Source: Defluviicoccus sp. (GTDB lineage Bacteria; Pseudomonadota; Alphaproteobacteria; MPNO01). Taken from it: a stretch of 38,554 nt of DNA. The position numbers and the translations under genes are program-made. Location of the stretch: assembly GCA_022826125.1 (NCBI GenBank), contig JAJDVM010000348.1, positions 1-38,554 on the forward strand. Direction: 5' to 3'. Of this stretch, positions 1-7,952 are shown piece after piece. The notes beneath the pieces are model-generated. The model did not search any database, was not told the origin of the DNA, and was given only the letters and a program-made list of their open reading frames with translations. The stretch's first letter is position 1. Every line of letters begins with the position of its first letter.

Positions 1-58
1 CGTAAACCTCCTCGAACTTCATCAGTCTCAGCCCCTGTGCCTGCTCCGTCCCACGCAT
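1..58 (-). mobile_element. IS transposase N-terminus (partial, runs off left edge)
   Basis: Reading the minus strand from an ATG at 58 (or the in-frame ATG at 22), the frame stays open to the window edge and ends in LRLMKFEEVY. From memory, this resembles the opening of helix-turn-helix transposases of the ISNCY type, which begin with a phrase like RFEEVY followed by a domain that recognises the IS ends. Only 19 codons are visible, so the call rests on that short match. The neighbour supports it. The permease homology on the other strand begins abruptly near 139, as if an element had inserted there and removed the 5' part. The stretch 59-138 matches no gene and would then be the IS terminal region. 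It holds two direct copies of ACCGGACA at 91-98 and 116-123. A chance open frame remains possible. Confidence 0.42.
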
Positions 59-138
59 CCAAACCCTCCATGGCCTGAATGCCTTCTATGACCGGACAGA
101 TCATCTGGTACATCAACCGGACATACCTCGTGTTACCG

Positions 139-457
139 ACAGTCCGGCTGCCGAACGCCTTGTCCTTTATCTTCAATGCGCTCAAGATCAACTCTACGCT
201 GGCGTTGATCGGCGCCAATCGTCGCCGAGTTTTTCGGAACTCCGATCGTCGGCATGAGCTTCCGGATATCGACCGACGTCGGGCGGATGAACATCGATAC
301 CGTCTGGGCGACCATCGCGGTGGCCGCGCTCGCGGGATCGGCATTTTGCGGCCTGCTCGCGCTGCTCGAACGCGGCGTCACCGTCCTATCGCCAGAGGCG
401 ATGACCGCGGCGGGGGAGCCGCCCGGCGTCCCGGGAAACGGGGAAGGAGAACGGACC
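139..457 (+). pseudogene. ABC transporter permease C-terminus (truncated, frameshifted)
   Basis: This is the last third of a SsuC/TauC/ThiX-type inner-membrane permease. Frame 1 gives TVRLPNALSFIFNALK and then STLALIGA up to base 216. Frame 2 resumes at 218 with IVAEFFGTPIVGM, followed by a final hydrophobic helix (WATIAVAALAGSAF). The family reads GAIVAEFFG without a break, so one extra A at 217 or 218 accounts for the frame change. No family-like sequence is seen upstream of about 139. There the gene appears cut, probably by the IS at the left edge. The frame-2 reading has no stop before the downstream binding protein and runs straight into it. Normally this permease and the binding protein form one importer with an ATPase. 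Here the permease cannot be functional unless the extra base is a sequencing error and the 5' part lies elsewhere. Confidence 0.68.
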
Positions 458-1465
458 GTGGCACTGAAAAGACTCGCATTGCTCGGCGCGGCGGCGGTGC
501 TCGCGTTGTCGGCCGGGACGGCGGCGGCGAAGGACAAGGTCACGCTGCAGCTCAAATGGATCACGCAGGCCCAGTTCGCCGGCTATTTCGTGGCCAAGGA
601 CAAGGGCTTCTACGGCGCTGTCGGCCTCGACGTGGCGATTAATCCAGGCGGACCCGATATCGCGCCGCCCCAGGTGATCGCCGGCGGCGCCGCCGACGTG
701 ATCGTCGAATGGATGCCGGCCGCGCTGGCGGCGCGCGAAAAGGGCGTCGCGCTGGTCAACATCTCCCAGACCTTCGAGAAGTCCGGCATGATGCTCACCT
801 GCCGGAAGGACAGCGGCGTCACCGGCCCGGACAAGTTCCCGGGGCAGACCCTCGGCGTCTGGTTCTTCGGCAACGAATACCCGTTCCTCAGCTGGATGGC
901 CAAGCTCGGCCTCTCCACCAAGGGCGGGGCGAAGGGCGTGACCGTGCTCAAGCAGGGCTTCAACGTCGATCCTCTGCTGCAGAAGCAGGCGGCCTGCATC
1001 TCCACCATGACCTACAACGAGTACTGGCAGGTGGTCGACGCCGGCTTTGCGCCCGAGGACCTCGTCGTCTTCAAGTACGCGGATCAGGGCGTGCAGACCC
1101 TGGAAGACGGGCTCTACGTCCTGGAGAACCGTCTGAAGGATGCGAAGTTCGTCGACCGCATGGCCCGTTTCGTCGCCGCTTCGAACCGCGGCTGGGCCTG
1201 GGCCCGGTCCAATCCCGACGCCGCGGCGAAGATCGTGCTGAACAACGACGAGACCGGGGCGCAGACCGAGAAGCACCAGAAGCGCATGATGGGCGAGATC
1301 GTCAAGCTGCTGGGCACCAAGGAACTCGGCAAGCTGGTCGAAGCCGACTACGAGCGCACGGTCGAGGTGCTGCTGGGCAGCGCGTCCACCCCGGTGATCT
1401 CGAAGAGGCCCGAGGGCGCGTGGACCCACGCCGTCTTCGACGCGTCCAAGGCCTACATGAAGTAG
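458..1465 (+). CDS. ABC transporter substrate-binding protein, NMT1/THI5 family
   Basis: This is a periplasmic receptor of 335 residues for an ABC importer. The family binds small sulfonates, pyrimidine precursors or flavins. The mature start KVTLQLKW, then QAQFAGYFVAKDKGFY and GGPDIAPPQVIAGGAADV, is typical of the ThiY/RibY-like branch, but the ligand cannot be read from sequence. Residues 1-24 form a signal peptide (KR, a hydrophobic stretch, then AAA before KDKV). GTG at 458 is chosen because GGAAGGAG lies 8 bases upstream and the signal peptide starts there. The frame is actually open further upstream to about 209, into the permease remnant. No ATPase gene is in view, so the transporter is incomplete here. 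The binding protein itself looks intact. Confidence 0.85.
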   Translation: MALKRLALLGAAAVLALSAGTAAAKDKVTLQLKWITQAQFAGYFVAKDKGFYGAVGLDVAINPGGPDIAPPQVIAGGAADVIVEWMPAALAAREKGVALVNISQTFEKSGMMLTCRKDSGVTGPDKFPGQTLGVWFFGNEYPFLSWMAKLGLSTKGGAKGVTVLKQGFNVDPLLQKQAACISTMTYNEYWQVVDAGFAPEDLVVFKYADQGVQTLEDGLYVLENRLKDAKFVDRMARFVAASNRGWAWARSNPDAAAKIVLNNDETGAQTEKHQKRMMGEIVKLLGTKELGKLVEADYERTVEVLLGSASTPVISKRPEGAWTHAVFDASKAYMK

Positions 1466-1581
1466 GCGGATCCCCATGAAAAGCTCCGTCCCGTGGAAGC
1501 ATCGGCGTCGGTCGAGGAAGAGGGGCGCATGTCCGGTACGATGAAACGGTTCCGTGGCGCGCGGGTGCGCGAGATCCCCCC

Positions 1582-2523
1582 GTGCGCGTGATCGATTCCC
1601 ACACCGAGGGCGAGCCCACCCGCGCGATCGTCGAAGGCGGCCCGGAGTTGGGAACGGGCAGTCTCGCCGAGCGGGCGGCCCGGTTCGAGGCCGGGCACGC
1701 CTGGATCCGGAGCGCCCTGCTGACCGAGCCGCGCGGCTTCGACGCCATGGTGGGCGCGCTGCTCTGCCCGCCCGACGATCCGTCCTGCGCGACCGGAATC
1801 GTCTTCTTCGACACCGTGGGCAATCTCGGTATGTGCGGCCACGGCACGATCGGGGTGGCCGCGACGCTGACCCGGCTGGGCAGGATCGCGACAGGGACAC
1901 ACCGGTTCGAAACGCCGGTCGGCGTCGTCACGGTGGAGGCGAAGGGGGTCAACGCGTTCGCGGTGGAGAATGTCGAGAGCTATCGGCGGGAAGCCGGCGT
2001 AAGCGTCGAGGTTGAGGGGCTGGGCCGCGTGACCGGCGACGTGGCGTGGGGCGGCAACTGGTTCTTTCAGTGCCCGAAAGCGCCGCTGCCACTGGAAACG
2101 GAGAACATCCCGGCTCTGACCGACGCGGCGGCGCGGGTGCAAAGGGCGCTTGCCCGGGCCGGGATAGAAGGCGCGGACGGCGCCAGGGTCGACCACATCC
2201 AGTTCTTCGGCCCGCCGGCCTCGGCCGCCGCCGACAGCCGCAATTTCACCCTTTGCCCCGGCGGTGCCTACGACCGCTCGCCCTGCGGCACCGGGACCAG
2301 CGCCAGGCTCGCCTGCCTCGCCGCCGACGGCGACCTGGCCCCGGGCGAGACCTGGGTGCAGGAGAGCGTCATCGGCAGCACCTACCGCGCGCATTACCGG
2401 CCCGGCTCCGGTGGCGGCATCGTCCCGACGATCGAGGGGCGGGCTTTCGTTGTCGGCGAAACGGTGCTGCATTTCGCGCCGGACGACCCCTACCGGACCG
2501 GGATCGGACCGCCGCTGTCGTAG
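1582..2523 (+). CDS. Proline racemase family, probable 4-hydroxyproline 2-epimerase
   Basis: This 313-residue cytosolic protein would interconvert trans-4-L-hydroxyproline and cis-4-D-hydroxyproline, the first step of hydroxyproline catabolism. Both catalytic cysteines are present: C85 in MCGHGTIG and C235 in SPCGTGTSA. The two-cysteine arrangement separates epimerases and racemases from the Ser/Thr-containing 3-hydroxyproline dehydratases of the same fold. The N-terminus RVIDSHTEGEPTR is the standard family opening. The start is GTG at 1582 and lacks a clear ribosome-binding site. A short overlapping frame (ATG at 1541, ending MKRFRGARVREIPPCA) lies just upstream, so the true start is uncertain. 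The 116-base gap from the binding protein shows no other gene. The later steps (D-hydroxyproline oxidase, deaminase, dehydrogenase) are not in the window. The neighbouring binding protein could supply the substrate, which is an inference. Confidence 0.82.
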   Translation: MRVIDSHTEGEPTRAIVEGGPELGTGSLAERAARFEAGHAWIRSALLTEPRGFDAMVGALLCPPDDPSCATGIVFFDTVGNLGMCGHGTIGVAATLTRLGRIATGTHRFETPVGVVTVEAKGVNAFAVENVESYRREAGVSVEVEGLGRVTGDVAWGGNWFFQCPKAPLPLETENIPALTDAAARVQRALARAGIEGADGARVDHIQFFGPPASAAADSRNFTLCPGGAYDRSPCGTGTSARLACLAADGDLAPGETWVQESVIGSTYRAHYRPGSGGGIVPTIEGRAFVVGETVLHFAPDDPYRTGIGPPLS

Positions 2524-2535
2524 CGGAGCGGCCCG

Positions 2536-3549
2536 TCAGCGCCCTTCCACCAACGGCATCACCTCGGCGGCGAAGGTCTCCAGCCCCTCCATCATCGGAT
2601 GGAAGTGCACCATCGGGCACTCGATGCCGATCGAATCGAAGTAGCGCAGGCGGTCGGCGATCTGGCGGGGCGTGCCGACGAGCCCGGCGCCGAGGCCCTT
2701 CGCGGCGACCGCCGAGACCGGATCGCGGCTGCCGTATTCCTCCAGTTCCTGGACCCGCTCCTCGGCCTCGCTGGCGCTTTCGGTGCAGATGACGTGCGCG
2801 CTGATGCCGTAGGACAGCGACCGGCCGTACGACTCCGCCTGCCGGTCGAGGTCCTCGATGTCACGGGCGAAGCGGGCGAGATTGGCCTCCGCGCCGGCAA
2901 AGCCCGGATCGTAGGCCACGAACCACACGTCGCAGGCGCGTGCCACCACCTCCTTGCCCGGCTCCGACCGGCTGGCGGCATAGATCGGCGGGTTGGGGAC
3001 CTGAACCGGCCTGATCGGCAGCTCTCCCGACTCGCACCGGTAGAATTCGCCCTCGAAGGAAAACGTTTCCCCGGTCCACAGCCCCTTCATCACGTCCACG
3101 AACTCGCCCATGCGGCGATAACGGGCGTCCGAGCGGTCGAGCCAGCCGCCGTTGCCGAACACGTCGAATTCCCGTTCGTACCAGCCGTTGACGACGTTGA
3201 CCGCGAAGCGCCCGCCGCTGATGCGGTCGAGCGAGGCCCCCATCTTGGCGGCAAGCTGGGGCGAGACGATGCCGGGATGCACCGCGCACATGAGCTCGAT
3301 GCGCTTCGTGTGGGCGATAAGCGCGGACGTCAGCACCCAGGCCTCGAGATCGGGGCCGAGGTGGCGCTCGGCGATCAGCGTGGTCTCGAAGCCCAGCGCT
3401 TCGGCGCGCTCGACGACGTCGACCGCGATGCGGAAGGACTTGTCGACCGCGCCGCCGGCGCCCGGCGTGCTGAGGTCGGCGACGGCGTCCGCCATGGCGG
3501 CGTCGCTGCGCACCGCGTGCGGCAGAGGGGTCCAGATTCCGTATCGCAC
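2536..3549 (-). CDS. LLM-class FMNH2-dependent monooxygenase (SsuD/SfnG-like)
   Basis: This 337-residue protein is a flavin-dependent oxygenase of the bacterial luciferase superfamily, which uses reduced FMN from a partner reductase. Visible family marks are the N-terminal strand YGIWTPLPHAV, the segment ISGGRFAVNVVNGWYEREFDVFG, and RIELMCAVHPGI. The VVNGWYEREF phrase is typical of the alkanesulfonate and dimethylsulfone monooxygenase branch, so C-S bond cleavage is plausible but unproven. The start is GTG at 3549, with GAGGAG 9 bases upstream. It lies 82 bases downstream of the DUF1330 gene on the same strand, and the two may be one transcript. No flavin reductase is nearby. Its stop is 12 bases from the stop of the convergent epimerase gene. 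Confidence 0.85.
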   Translation of the reverse strand: MRYGIWTPLPHAVRSDAAMADAVADLSTPGAGGAVDKSFRIAVDVVERAEALGFETTLIAERHLGPDLEAWVLTSALIAHTKRIELMCAVHPGIVSPQLAAKMGASLDRISGGRFAVNVVNGWYEREFDVFGNGGWLDRSDARYRRMGEFVDVMKGLWTGETFSFEGEFYRCESGELPIRPVQVPNPPIYAASRSEPGKEVVARACDVWFVAYDPGFAGAEANLARFARDIEDLDRQAESYGRSLSYGISAHVICTESASEAEERVQELEEYGSRDPVSAVAAKGLGAGLVGTPRQIADRLRYFDSIGIECPMVHFHPMMEGLETFAAEVMPLVEGR

Positions 3550-3631
3550 TGCCCAATGCTCCTCGATACCGGTCGCGCCGAAGCGCCGTTCGACCGTTCG
3601 CGCCGGCCGAGCGAGATGGCGTGCCGCCGTC

Positions 3632-3937
3632 TCAGATCGGCGTCGCCTCGCCGCCCTCGACGATGACCTGCTCCACCTCTCCCGCGCCGTTGCGCCGGTG
3701 GCCGGCCGCCGCCTGGTACTCCGGCGAGCGGTGGCAGGCGACGGCCTGGTCGAAGGACGGAAACTCGACGACCACGAAGCGCTCGAAATGCTCCGGACCT
3801 TCCATGATCTGGTAGTCGCCGCCGCGGGCGAGCACCTTGCCGCCGTATTTCTCGAGGATCGCCGGAACCAAGTCGGTGTATTTCTTGTACTGGACCGGAT
3901 CGTGGATCTTCGAGCGGGCTACCCAATAGGCTGGCAT
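3632..3937 (-). CDS. DUF1330 domain protein
   Basis: This is a small 101-residue protein of the DUF1330 dimeric alpha/beta-barrel (ferredoxin-like) fold, whose biochemical role is not established. The whole length matches the family: MPAYWVARSKIHDP, then QYKKYTDLVPAILEKYGGKVLARGG and VVVEFPSFDQAVACHRSPEYQ. The longer open frame extends upstream to 4621, but ATG at 3937 is chosen because the domain begins there and GGAG sits about 8 bases before it. It is divergent from the VOC gene at 4031 across 93 bases, which must contain both promoters. It precedes the LLM monooxygenase, where it could act as an accessory or product-handling protein; that is an inference from position only. Confidence 0.85.
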   Translation of the reverse strand: MPAYWVARSKIHDPVQYKKYTDLVPAILEKYGGKVLARGGDYQIMEGPEHFERFVVVEFPSFDQAVACHRSPEYQAAAGHRRNGAGEVEQVIVEGGEATPI

Positions 3938-4030
3938 TGAAGGTCTCCATTCCTGACGGTGCGATCGGACTCGTATCCGGCACGGGTCCCGAATATGCTG
4001 GTCGGCACGCTGAACGGCGGGAGAAGCGGC

Positions 4031-4498
4031 ATGCCGCTTTCGCACCTGGAACACTTCCTCGTGCAGACCGAGGATATCGAACGGACCAGGGACTGGTATT
4101 GCGATGTGCTGGGCATGGTGGCCGGGCCTACGCCGGACTTCAAGTTTCCCGTCGTCTGGCTCTATATCGGCGACCGCGACGTGGTGCATGTGACCGAAGG
4201 CGGCAAGGATGTCTCCGAGAACCGGATAGCCTATCTGGGCCAGCAGTCCGACGCGACGTCCGGCACGGGGGTGGTCGACCATATCGCTTTCCGGGCGACC
4301 GGGTTGAGGACCACGATGTCCCGCCTGACCGGGCTGGGGGTCGAATTCTCGCAACGCCAGGTTTCGGACCAGGGCCTGTACCAGCTGTTCCTGTTCGACC
4401 CCAACGGCATCAAGATCGAGCTCAACTTCGACGCCGAAGAGGCGGCGGGGCTGAGCCCCGAGGTCATGGCCTCCGATCTCGATCCGGCGAACGCGTAG
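4031..4498 (+). CDS. VOC family protein (glyoxalase / extradiol dioxygenase fold)
   Basis: This 155-residue protein has a single vicinal-oxygen-chelate domain made of two beta-alpha-beta3 halves. The first half opens with LSHLEHFLVQTEDIERTRDWY, where the His after LSHLE is the usual first metal ligand. The second half starts at VVDHIAFRATGL (second His) and ends in FDPNGIKIELNF, whose Glu is the usual last ligand. The residues for a mononuclear metal centre are therefore present. Substrate is not identifiable: glyoxalase, fosfomycin-type or ring-cleaving activities all use this fold. ATG at 4031 is preferred over upstream starts (3959, 3994) because GGGAGAA lies 6 bases before it and the domain starts there. 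Its stop is 7 bases from that of the convergent dehydrogenase gene. Confidence 0.82.
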   Translation: MPLSHLEHFLVQTEDIERTRDWYCDVLGMVAGPTPDFKFPVVWLYIGDRDVVHVTEGGKDVSENRIAYLGQQSDATSGTGVVDHIAFRATGLRTTMSRLTGLGVEFSQRQVSDQGLYQLFLFDPNGIKIELNFDAEEAAGLSPEVMASDLDPANA

Positions 4499-4505
4499 CC
4501 CGCCG

Positions 4506-5435
4506 TCAATACCCGGCGTCCCGGTCGACCTCCTGAAGCAGCGGCAGCCCGGCCTCGCGCTGCCTGATGTTGGCGACGATCTGGGGCGCCAGCTGCGCGA
4601 CGTTCGGGCGTCTCGCGACATGCGGCATGACGGTCACGCCGGGGTGATCCCAGAGCGGGCTCTCGGGCGGCAGCGGTTCGGGGGAATGCACGTCGAGCGC
4701 GGCGTGGTAGAGATGGCCGGAATCCAGCGCCGCGATCAGGTCGTCGACCACCACATGCTCGCCGCGGCCGATATTGATGACCATTCCGCCCTCCGGCATC
4801 TTCGCGAACGCCTCCGCGTTCAGGATGCCGCGCGTTTCACCGGTCAGCGGCAGCAGGCAGACCACGATGTCGGAGCGTTCGAGTATCGCGTCGAGCCGGT
4901 CGCGGCCGGCATAGATCGGGACATCGGCGTCGGCCTTCGGAGTCCGGGTCCAGGCGGCGACGTCGAACCCCATGTCGCGCAGGATCCGGGCTGGTTTCCG
5001 CGCCATCGTGCCGTAGCCGAGAAAACCGACGGTGCGTTCCTCCGGGCGTTTCTGCGCCGTTTCCCGCCATTCCTTCCACACCTGGCGCTCCCGATAGGTC
5101 GGCATGCTCCGGTGCAGCCGGAGCACGTGCATGACGGCGTATTCGGTCATCATCGGATCGCCGTCGACCGGTTCCAGCTTGGAGAGCGGAACCCGCGGCA
5201 GCCTGGGGTGTCTTATGAATCCGTCCACCCCGGCCTGACGGGTCAGCATCGCCTTGAGGTTCGGGAATTCCGGCCAGTCGTCCGGGCTCGGGCGGGTAAA
5301 CGCCAGGTATTCGACGTCTGCGGGGTCTCCGGTTTCGGGCCAGAACCGCACTTCGAGGTCCGGCAGCTCGGCGGCGATCGCGGCGCGCCACTCCGCCTCC
5401 GTTCCCATCATCAGGTTGCTGATCAGAAGGGCCAA
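4506..5435 (-). CDS. D-2-hydroxyacid dehydrogenase, GhrA (glyoxylate/hydroxypyruvate reductase) type
   Basis: This 309-residue cytosolic NAD(P)H-dependent enzyme should reduce a 2-oxoacid such as glyoxylate or hydroxypyruvate to the D-hydroxyacid. The nucleotide-binding motif is VGFLGYGTMA in mid-protein. The three catalytic residues of the family can all be placed: Arg in NIGRGEHVV, Glu in HSPEPLP and His in MPHVARRP. Length matches GhrA. The start is TTG at 5435. It is accepted because ALLIS is the family's first beta strand and AAGGA lies about 10 bases upstream. The next in-frame ATG would cut that strand. Upstream, at 5492-5520, is the conserved promoter-like element also found before two other units in the window, giving a leader of about 50 bases. 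Confidence 0.85.
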   Translation of the reverse strand: MALLISNLMMGTEAEWRAAIAAELPDLEVRFWPETGDPADVEYLAFTRPSPDDWPEFPNLKAMLTRQAGVDGFIRHPRLPRVPLSKLEPVDGDPMMTEYAVMHVLRLHRSMPTYRERQVWKEWRETAQKRPEERTVGFLGYGTMARKPARILRDMGFDVAAWTRTPKADADVPIYAGRDRLDAILERSDIVVCLLPLTGETRGILNAEAFAKMPEGGMVINIGRGEHVVVDDLIAALDSGHLYHAALDVHSPEPLPPESPLWDHPGVTVMPHVARRPNVAQLAPQIVANIRQREAGLPLLQEVDRDAGY

Positions 5436-5491
5436 GGTCTTCGTTTCCTTCCGTGTCGGCGCGGCGGAATGCCCATCCGGCCGGGATCCGA

Positions 5492-5520
5492 TGTTAGTGC
5501 ATCGGCGGTTTGCCGGCCAA
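5492..5520 (-). promoter_or_regulatory. Conserved promoter-like element, copy A (upstream of GhrA-type gene)
   Basis: On the minus strand this reads TTGGCC, a 17-base spacer, then CTAACA. That is a plausible -35/-10 pair for the gene starting at 5435. The spacer carries AAACCGCCGATGCA, which recurs almost unchanged in copies B (9454-9482) and C (34230-34258). Conservation of the spacer as well as the hexamers suggests a bound regulator or a special sigma factor in addition to ordinary promoter recognition. Confidence 0.6.
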
Positions 5521-5617
5521 TCGGCGGCTTGTCCCGATCGTCCTGCCTCTGTCGCCTCGATCCGCTATTCTTCGAGAGGATGCGCGAAGTTGCGGGGAGC
5601 CCGAGACGGAAAGAGGG

Positions 5618-6742
5618 ATGGCGTCGAAACTGTTCGAACCGATAGAGTTGCGCGGTCTGAGACTGCCCAACCGCATCGTCGTTGCGCCGATGACCCAGTT
5701 CTCCGCCGATGACGGCGTCGCGGGGGACTGGCACCTGATGCATCTCGGCCAGTATGCGGTGTCAGGCGCGGCGCTGGTGCTGACCGAGTCCACCTATGTC
5801 GCGGCGTGCGCGCGCAACGCGCCGAGTTGCCTTTCCCTCTACTCCGACGAGCAGGAGCGCGCCGTTGCGCGCATCGCAAGGTTTTTCGAGACGCACGGCG
5901 ACGGGCATTTCGGGGTTCAGCTTTGCCATGCCGGGCGCAAGGCGTCGGCCCGGGAACCCTGGAAGGGCGGGGGACCCCTGCCGGTCGACGAGGGGGGCTA
6001 TGAGGCGGTCGCACCCTCGGCTGTCCCGCTCTCGGAAAAATGGCCGCCGCCGAAGCCCCTGTCGGCCGACGCGGTCCCCGATGTGATCCAGGGTTTCGTC
6101 GACGCGGCCCGCCGCGCGGAACGGGCTGGGATCCGGGTCGTCGAACTCCACGGCGCGCACGGCTATCTGATCCACCAGTTCCTGTCGCCGCTGACCAACC
6201 GGCGGAACGACGAGTACGGAGGGAGCCTGCCCAACCGGATGCGTTTCGCGCTCGACGTGTTCCAGGCGGTTCGAGAGGTCTGGCCGGCCGATCTTCCGAT
6301 CGGTATGCGCGTCTCGGCGACAGATTGGGCGGCGGGCGGCTGGTCGGTCGAAGACACCGTCGAGCTTGCCCGGGCGCTCGACGCGCAGGGGTGCGACTAC
6401 ATCCACGTTTCCAGCGGGGGCCTGACCCCGGCGCAGCGGATCGCCGTGGGGCCGGGGTACCAGACCGGGTTCGCAGGGGCCGTAAAGGCCGCCGTCGACA
6501 TGCCGGTCATCGCGGTCGGCCAGGTCGCCGAGCCCCGTCAGGCCGAAGACATCCTGACTCGCGGACGGGCCGACATGATCGCCCTGGCACGGCCCATGCT
6601 GTTCAACCCGCGCTGGGCGTGGCACGCCGCGCGGGAGCTGGGCGAGCCGATGGCCTATCCGCGCCAGTACGAGCGCGGCCACCCGGACCGATGGGGCGCA
6701 AGCGGGATCAACGCGCCCGGCAATCTGATTCCGAAGGAATAA
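5618..6742 (+). CDS. Old Yellow Enzyme family NADH:flavin oxidoreductase (YqjM-like)
   Basis: This 374-residue FMN-containing TIM-barrel ene-reductase would reduce activated C=C bonds with NAD(P)H. Family segments in order are LFEPIELRGLRLPNRIVVAPM at the start, QLCHAGRKAS (FMN and substrate contact), ELHGAHGYLIHQFLSP in the middle, and NDEYGGSLPNRMRF. The H-G-A-H and short length place it with the YqjM/xenobiotic reductase branch, not with the longer 2,4-dienoyl-CoA reductases, since no C-terminal FAD/NAD domain is present. ATG at 5618 is chosen because GGAAAGAGGG sits just before it and the barrel begins at once; the open frame runs back to 5510. It is divergent from the GhrA-like gene. Its stop lies 5 bases from that of the convergent Rieske gene. 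Confidence 0.88.
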   Translation: MASKLFEPIELRGLRLPNRIVVAPMTQFSADDGVAGDWHLMHLGQYAVSGAALVLTESTYVAACARNAPSCLSLYSDEQERAVARIARFFETHGDGHFGVQLCHAGRKASAREPWKGGGPLPVDEGGYEAVAPSAVPLSEKWPPPKPLSADAVPDVIQGFVDAARRAERAGIRVVELHGAHGYLIHQFLSPLTNRRNDEYGGSLPNRMRFALDVFQAVREVWPADLPIGMRVSATDWAAGGWSVEDTVELARALDAQGCDYIHVSSGGLTPAQRIAVGPGYQTGFAGAVKAAVDMPVIAVGQVAEPRQAEDILTRGRADMIALARPMLFNPRWAWHAARELGEPMAYPRQYERGHPDRWGASGINAPGNLIPKE

Positions 6743-6747
6743 ATCGC

Positions 6748-7923
6748 CTATCCGGCGGCGACGACCTCGTTGCCCGACGGCACCGCGACGATCCGGTCGG
6801 CCGGGTCGCGGATGACGCCCGGCGGGTCCTCGCCGCGCTCCACGGCGTCGATCGCCTCGCTCAACAGGCGCCGAAACATGACCACGCCGCGGTCGGAGGT
6901 GGCCAGGTGTTCCAGCGCGTGCCGGGCGATGGGGCGCTGGCTGACCTGCGCCTCCCAATCGTCCGGCGTGCGCTGGGTTTCCTCGTAATCGCGGACGACC
7001 TCCCCGTCCGGCGGCTGGAAGATCCTCTTGCCGGGATCGATGCGTTCGATGTGGAACCCGATCGTGCGCTCGTTATCGACCGGCACCCACCAGCCGACCA
7101 TGCGGGCGCGCTCGGTCTCGCCTTCCGGATCGGTGCCTGTGACGTCCGGCGGCGGTATGCATTTTGCCGTCGGCACGTAGATCGTCGAGGTCCGGACCAG
7201 CCTGTTCCCTCCTTCGAGATCGGTCGTCCGGATATAGGAGACATGCCGATCCGAACGGACGAAATCTATGTCGGGCTTGATCCCCATCACGTCGTCGAAG
7301 TCGAAGACGCTGCGATTGGCGCCGTGGAGGGTGTAGATGTGGATCGGGTCGGCCGCGTTCTCGTGCAGCTGCAGCCAATTGCAGGCCGCCACCGCGCCGC
7401 GGCTGTAATTGCGGTAGGCGAGATACTCGGCGTCCTCGTCCTCCAGGATGTCGTAGCGCGGCAATAGCGGCTTCCGGTCGGGCGGCCCCATATAGGCGAA
7501 GACCAGACCCCGGTATTCCTCGGCCGGGTACCAGGGCTGCCGCACCTCGTCCTTGTAGGGGCTTCCGTCGGGTTCGCCCGGCTGGTCGAGGCATCGGCCT
7601 TCCGCGTCGTAGTACCAGCCATGGTAACAGCACCGCAGACCGTGCTCCTCGATCCGGCCGAATTCCAGCGACGTCCCCCGATGGGCGCAGTGGGCACCCA
7701 GCACGCCGACCCGGCCCGACCTGTCGCGATAAGCGACCAGCTCCTCGTCGAGGATCCTGAGATATTTGGGCAGATCCGCGAGTTCCGACGACATGCAGAC
7801 GGGGTGCCAGTAGCGCCGCATCAGCTCACCCATCGGCGTACCGGCCCCGACATGGGTGAGCCTGGCGTCTTCTTCCGGAATGATCGCGTTACGCCCGTAT
7901 CCGGACCCGTCGGTGGCAGTCAT
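6748..7923 (-). CDS. Rieske non-heme iron oxygenase, phthalate-dioxygenase-like
   Basis: This 391-residue oxygenase subunit should hydroxylate or demethylate an aromatic or related substrate. The Rieske [2Fe-2S] ligands are C79/H81 (CAHRG) and C98/H101 (CCYHGW), with the normal 16-residue gap. The mononuclear iron site is read in ENAADPIHIYTLH, with H195 and H200 as ligands and D192 as the bridging acid between the two centres. The N-terminus MGELMRRYWHPVCMSSEL is typical of the phthalate 4,5-dioxygenase branch. ATG at 7923 has GAGG about 9 bases upstream. It is the last gene of the FAH-cupin-Rieske run, 29 bases after the cupin. No ferredoxin or reductase partner is in the window, so electrons must come from elsewhere. 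Confidence 0.88.
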   Translation of the reverse strand: MTATDGSGYGRNAIIPEEDARLTHVGAGTPMGELMRRYWHPVCMSSELADLPKYLRILDEELVAYRDRSGRVGVLGAHCAHRGTSLEFGRIEEHGLRCCYHGWYYDAEGRCLDQPGEPDGSPYKDEVRQPWYPAEEYRGLVFAYMGPPDRKPLLPRYDILEDEDAEYLAYRNYSRGAVAACNWLQLHENAADPIHIYTLHGANRSVFDFDDVMGIKPDIDFVRSDRHVSYIRTTDLEGGNRLVRTSTIYVPTAKCIPPPDVTGTDPEGETERARMVGWWVPVDNERTIGFHIERIDPGKRIFQPPDGEVVRDYEETQRTPDDWEAQVSQRPIARHALEHLATSDRGVVMFRRLLSEAIDAVERGEDPPGVIRDPADRIVAVPSGNEVVAAG

Positions 7924-7952
7924 CGGTACAACCTCACGGAGGGGCAGGGCAC

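Noticed and set aside
79..642. 187-codon plus-strand frame as a real gene
   Set aside because: Only its middle (about 139-216) matches the permease; the rest is out of frame with the permease end and the binding protein.
386..1900. 504-codon minus-strand open frame across the binding protein
   Set aside because: It overlaps two well-supported plus-strand genes and shows only Arg/Gly-rich shadow sequence.
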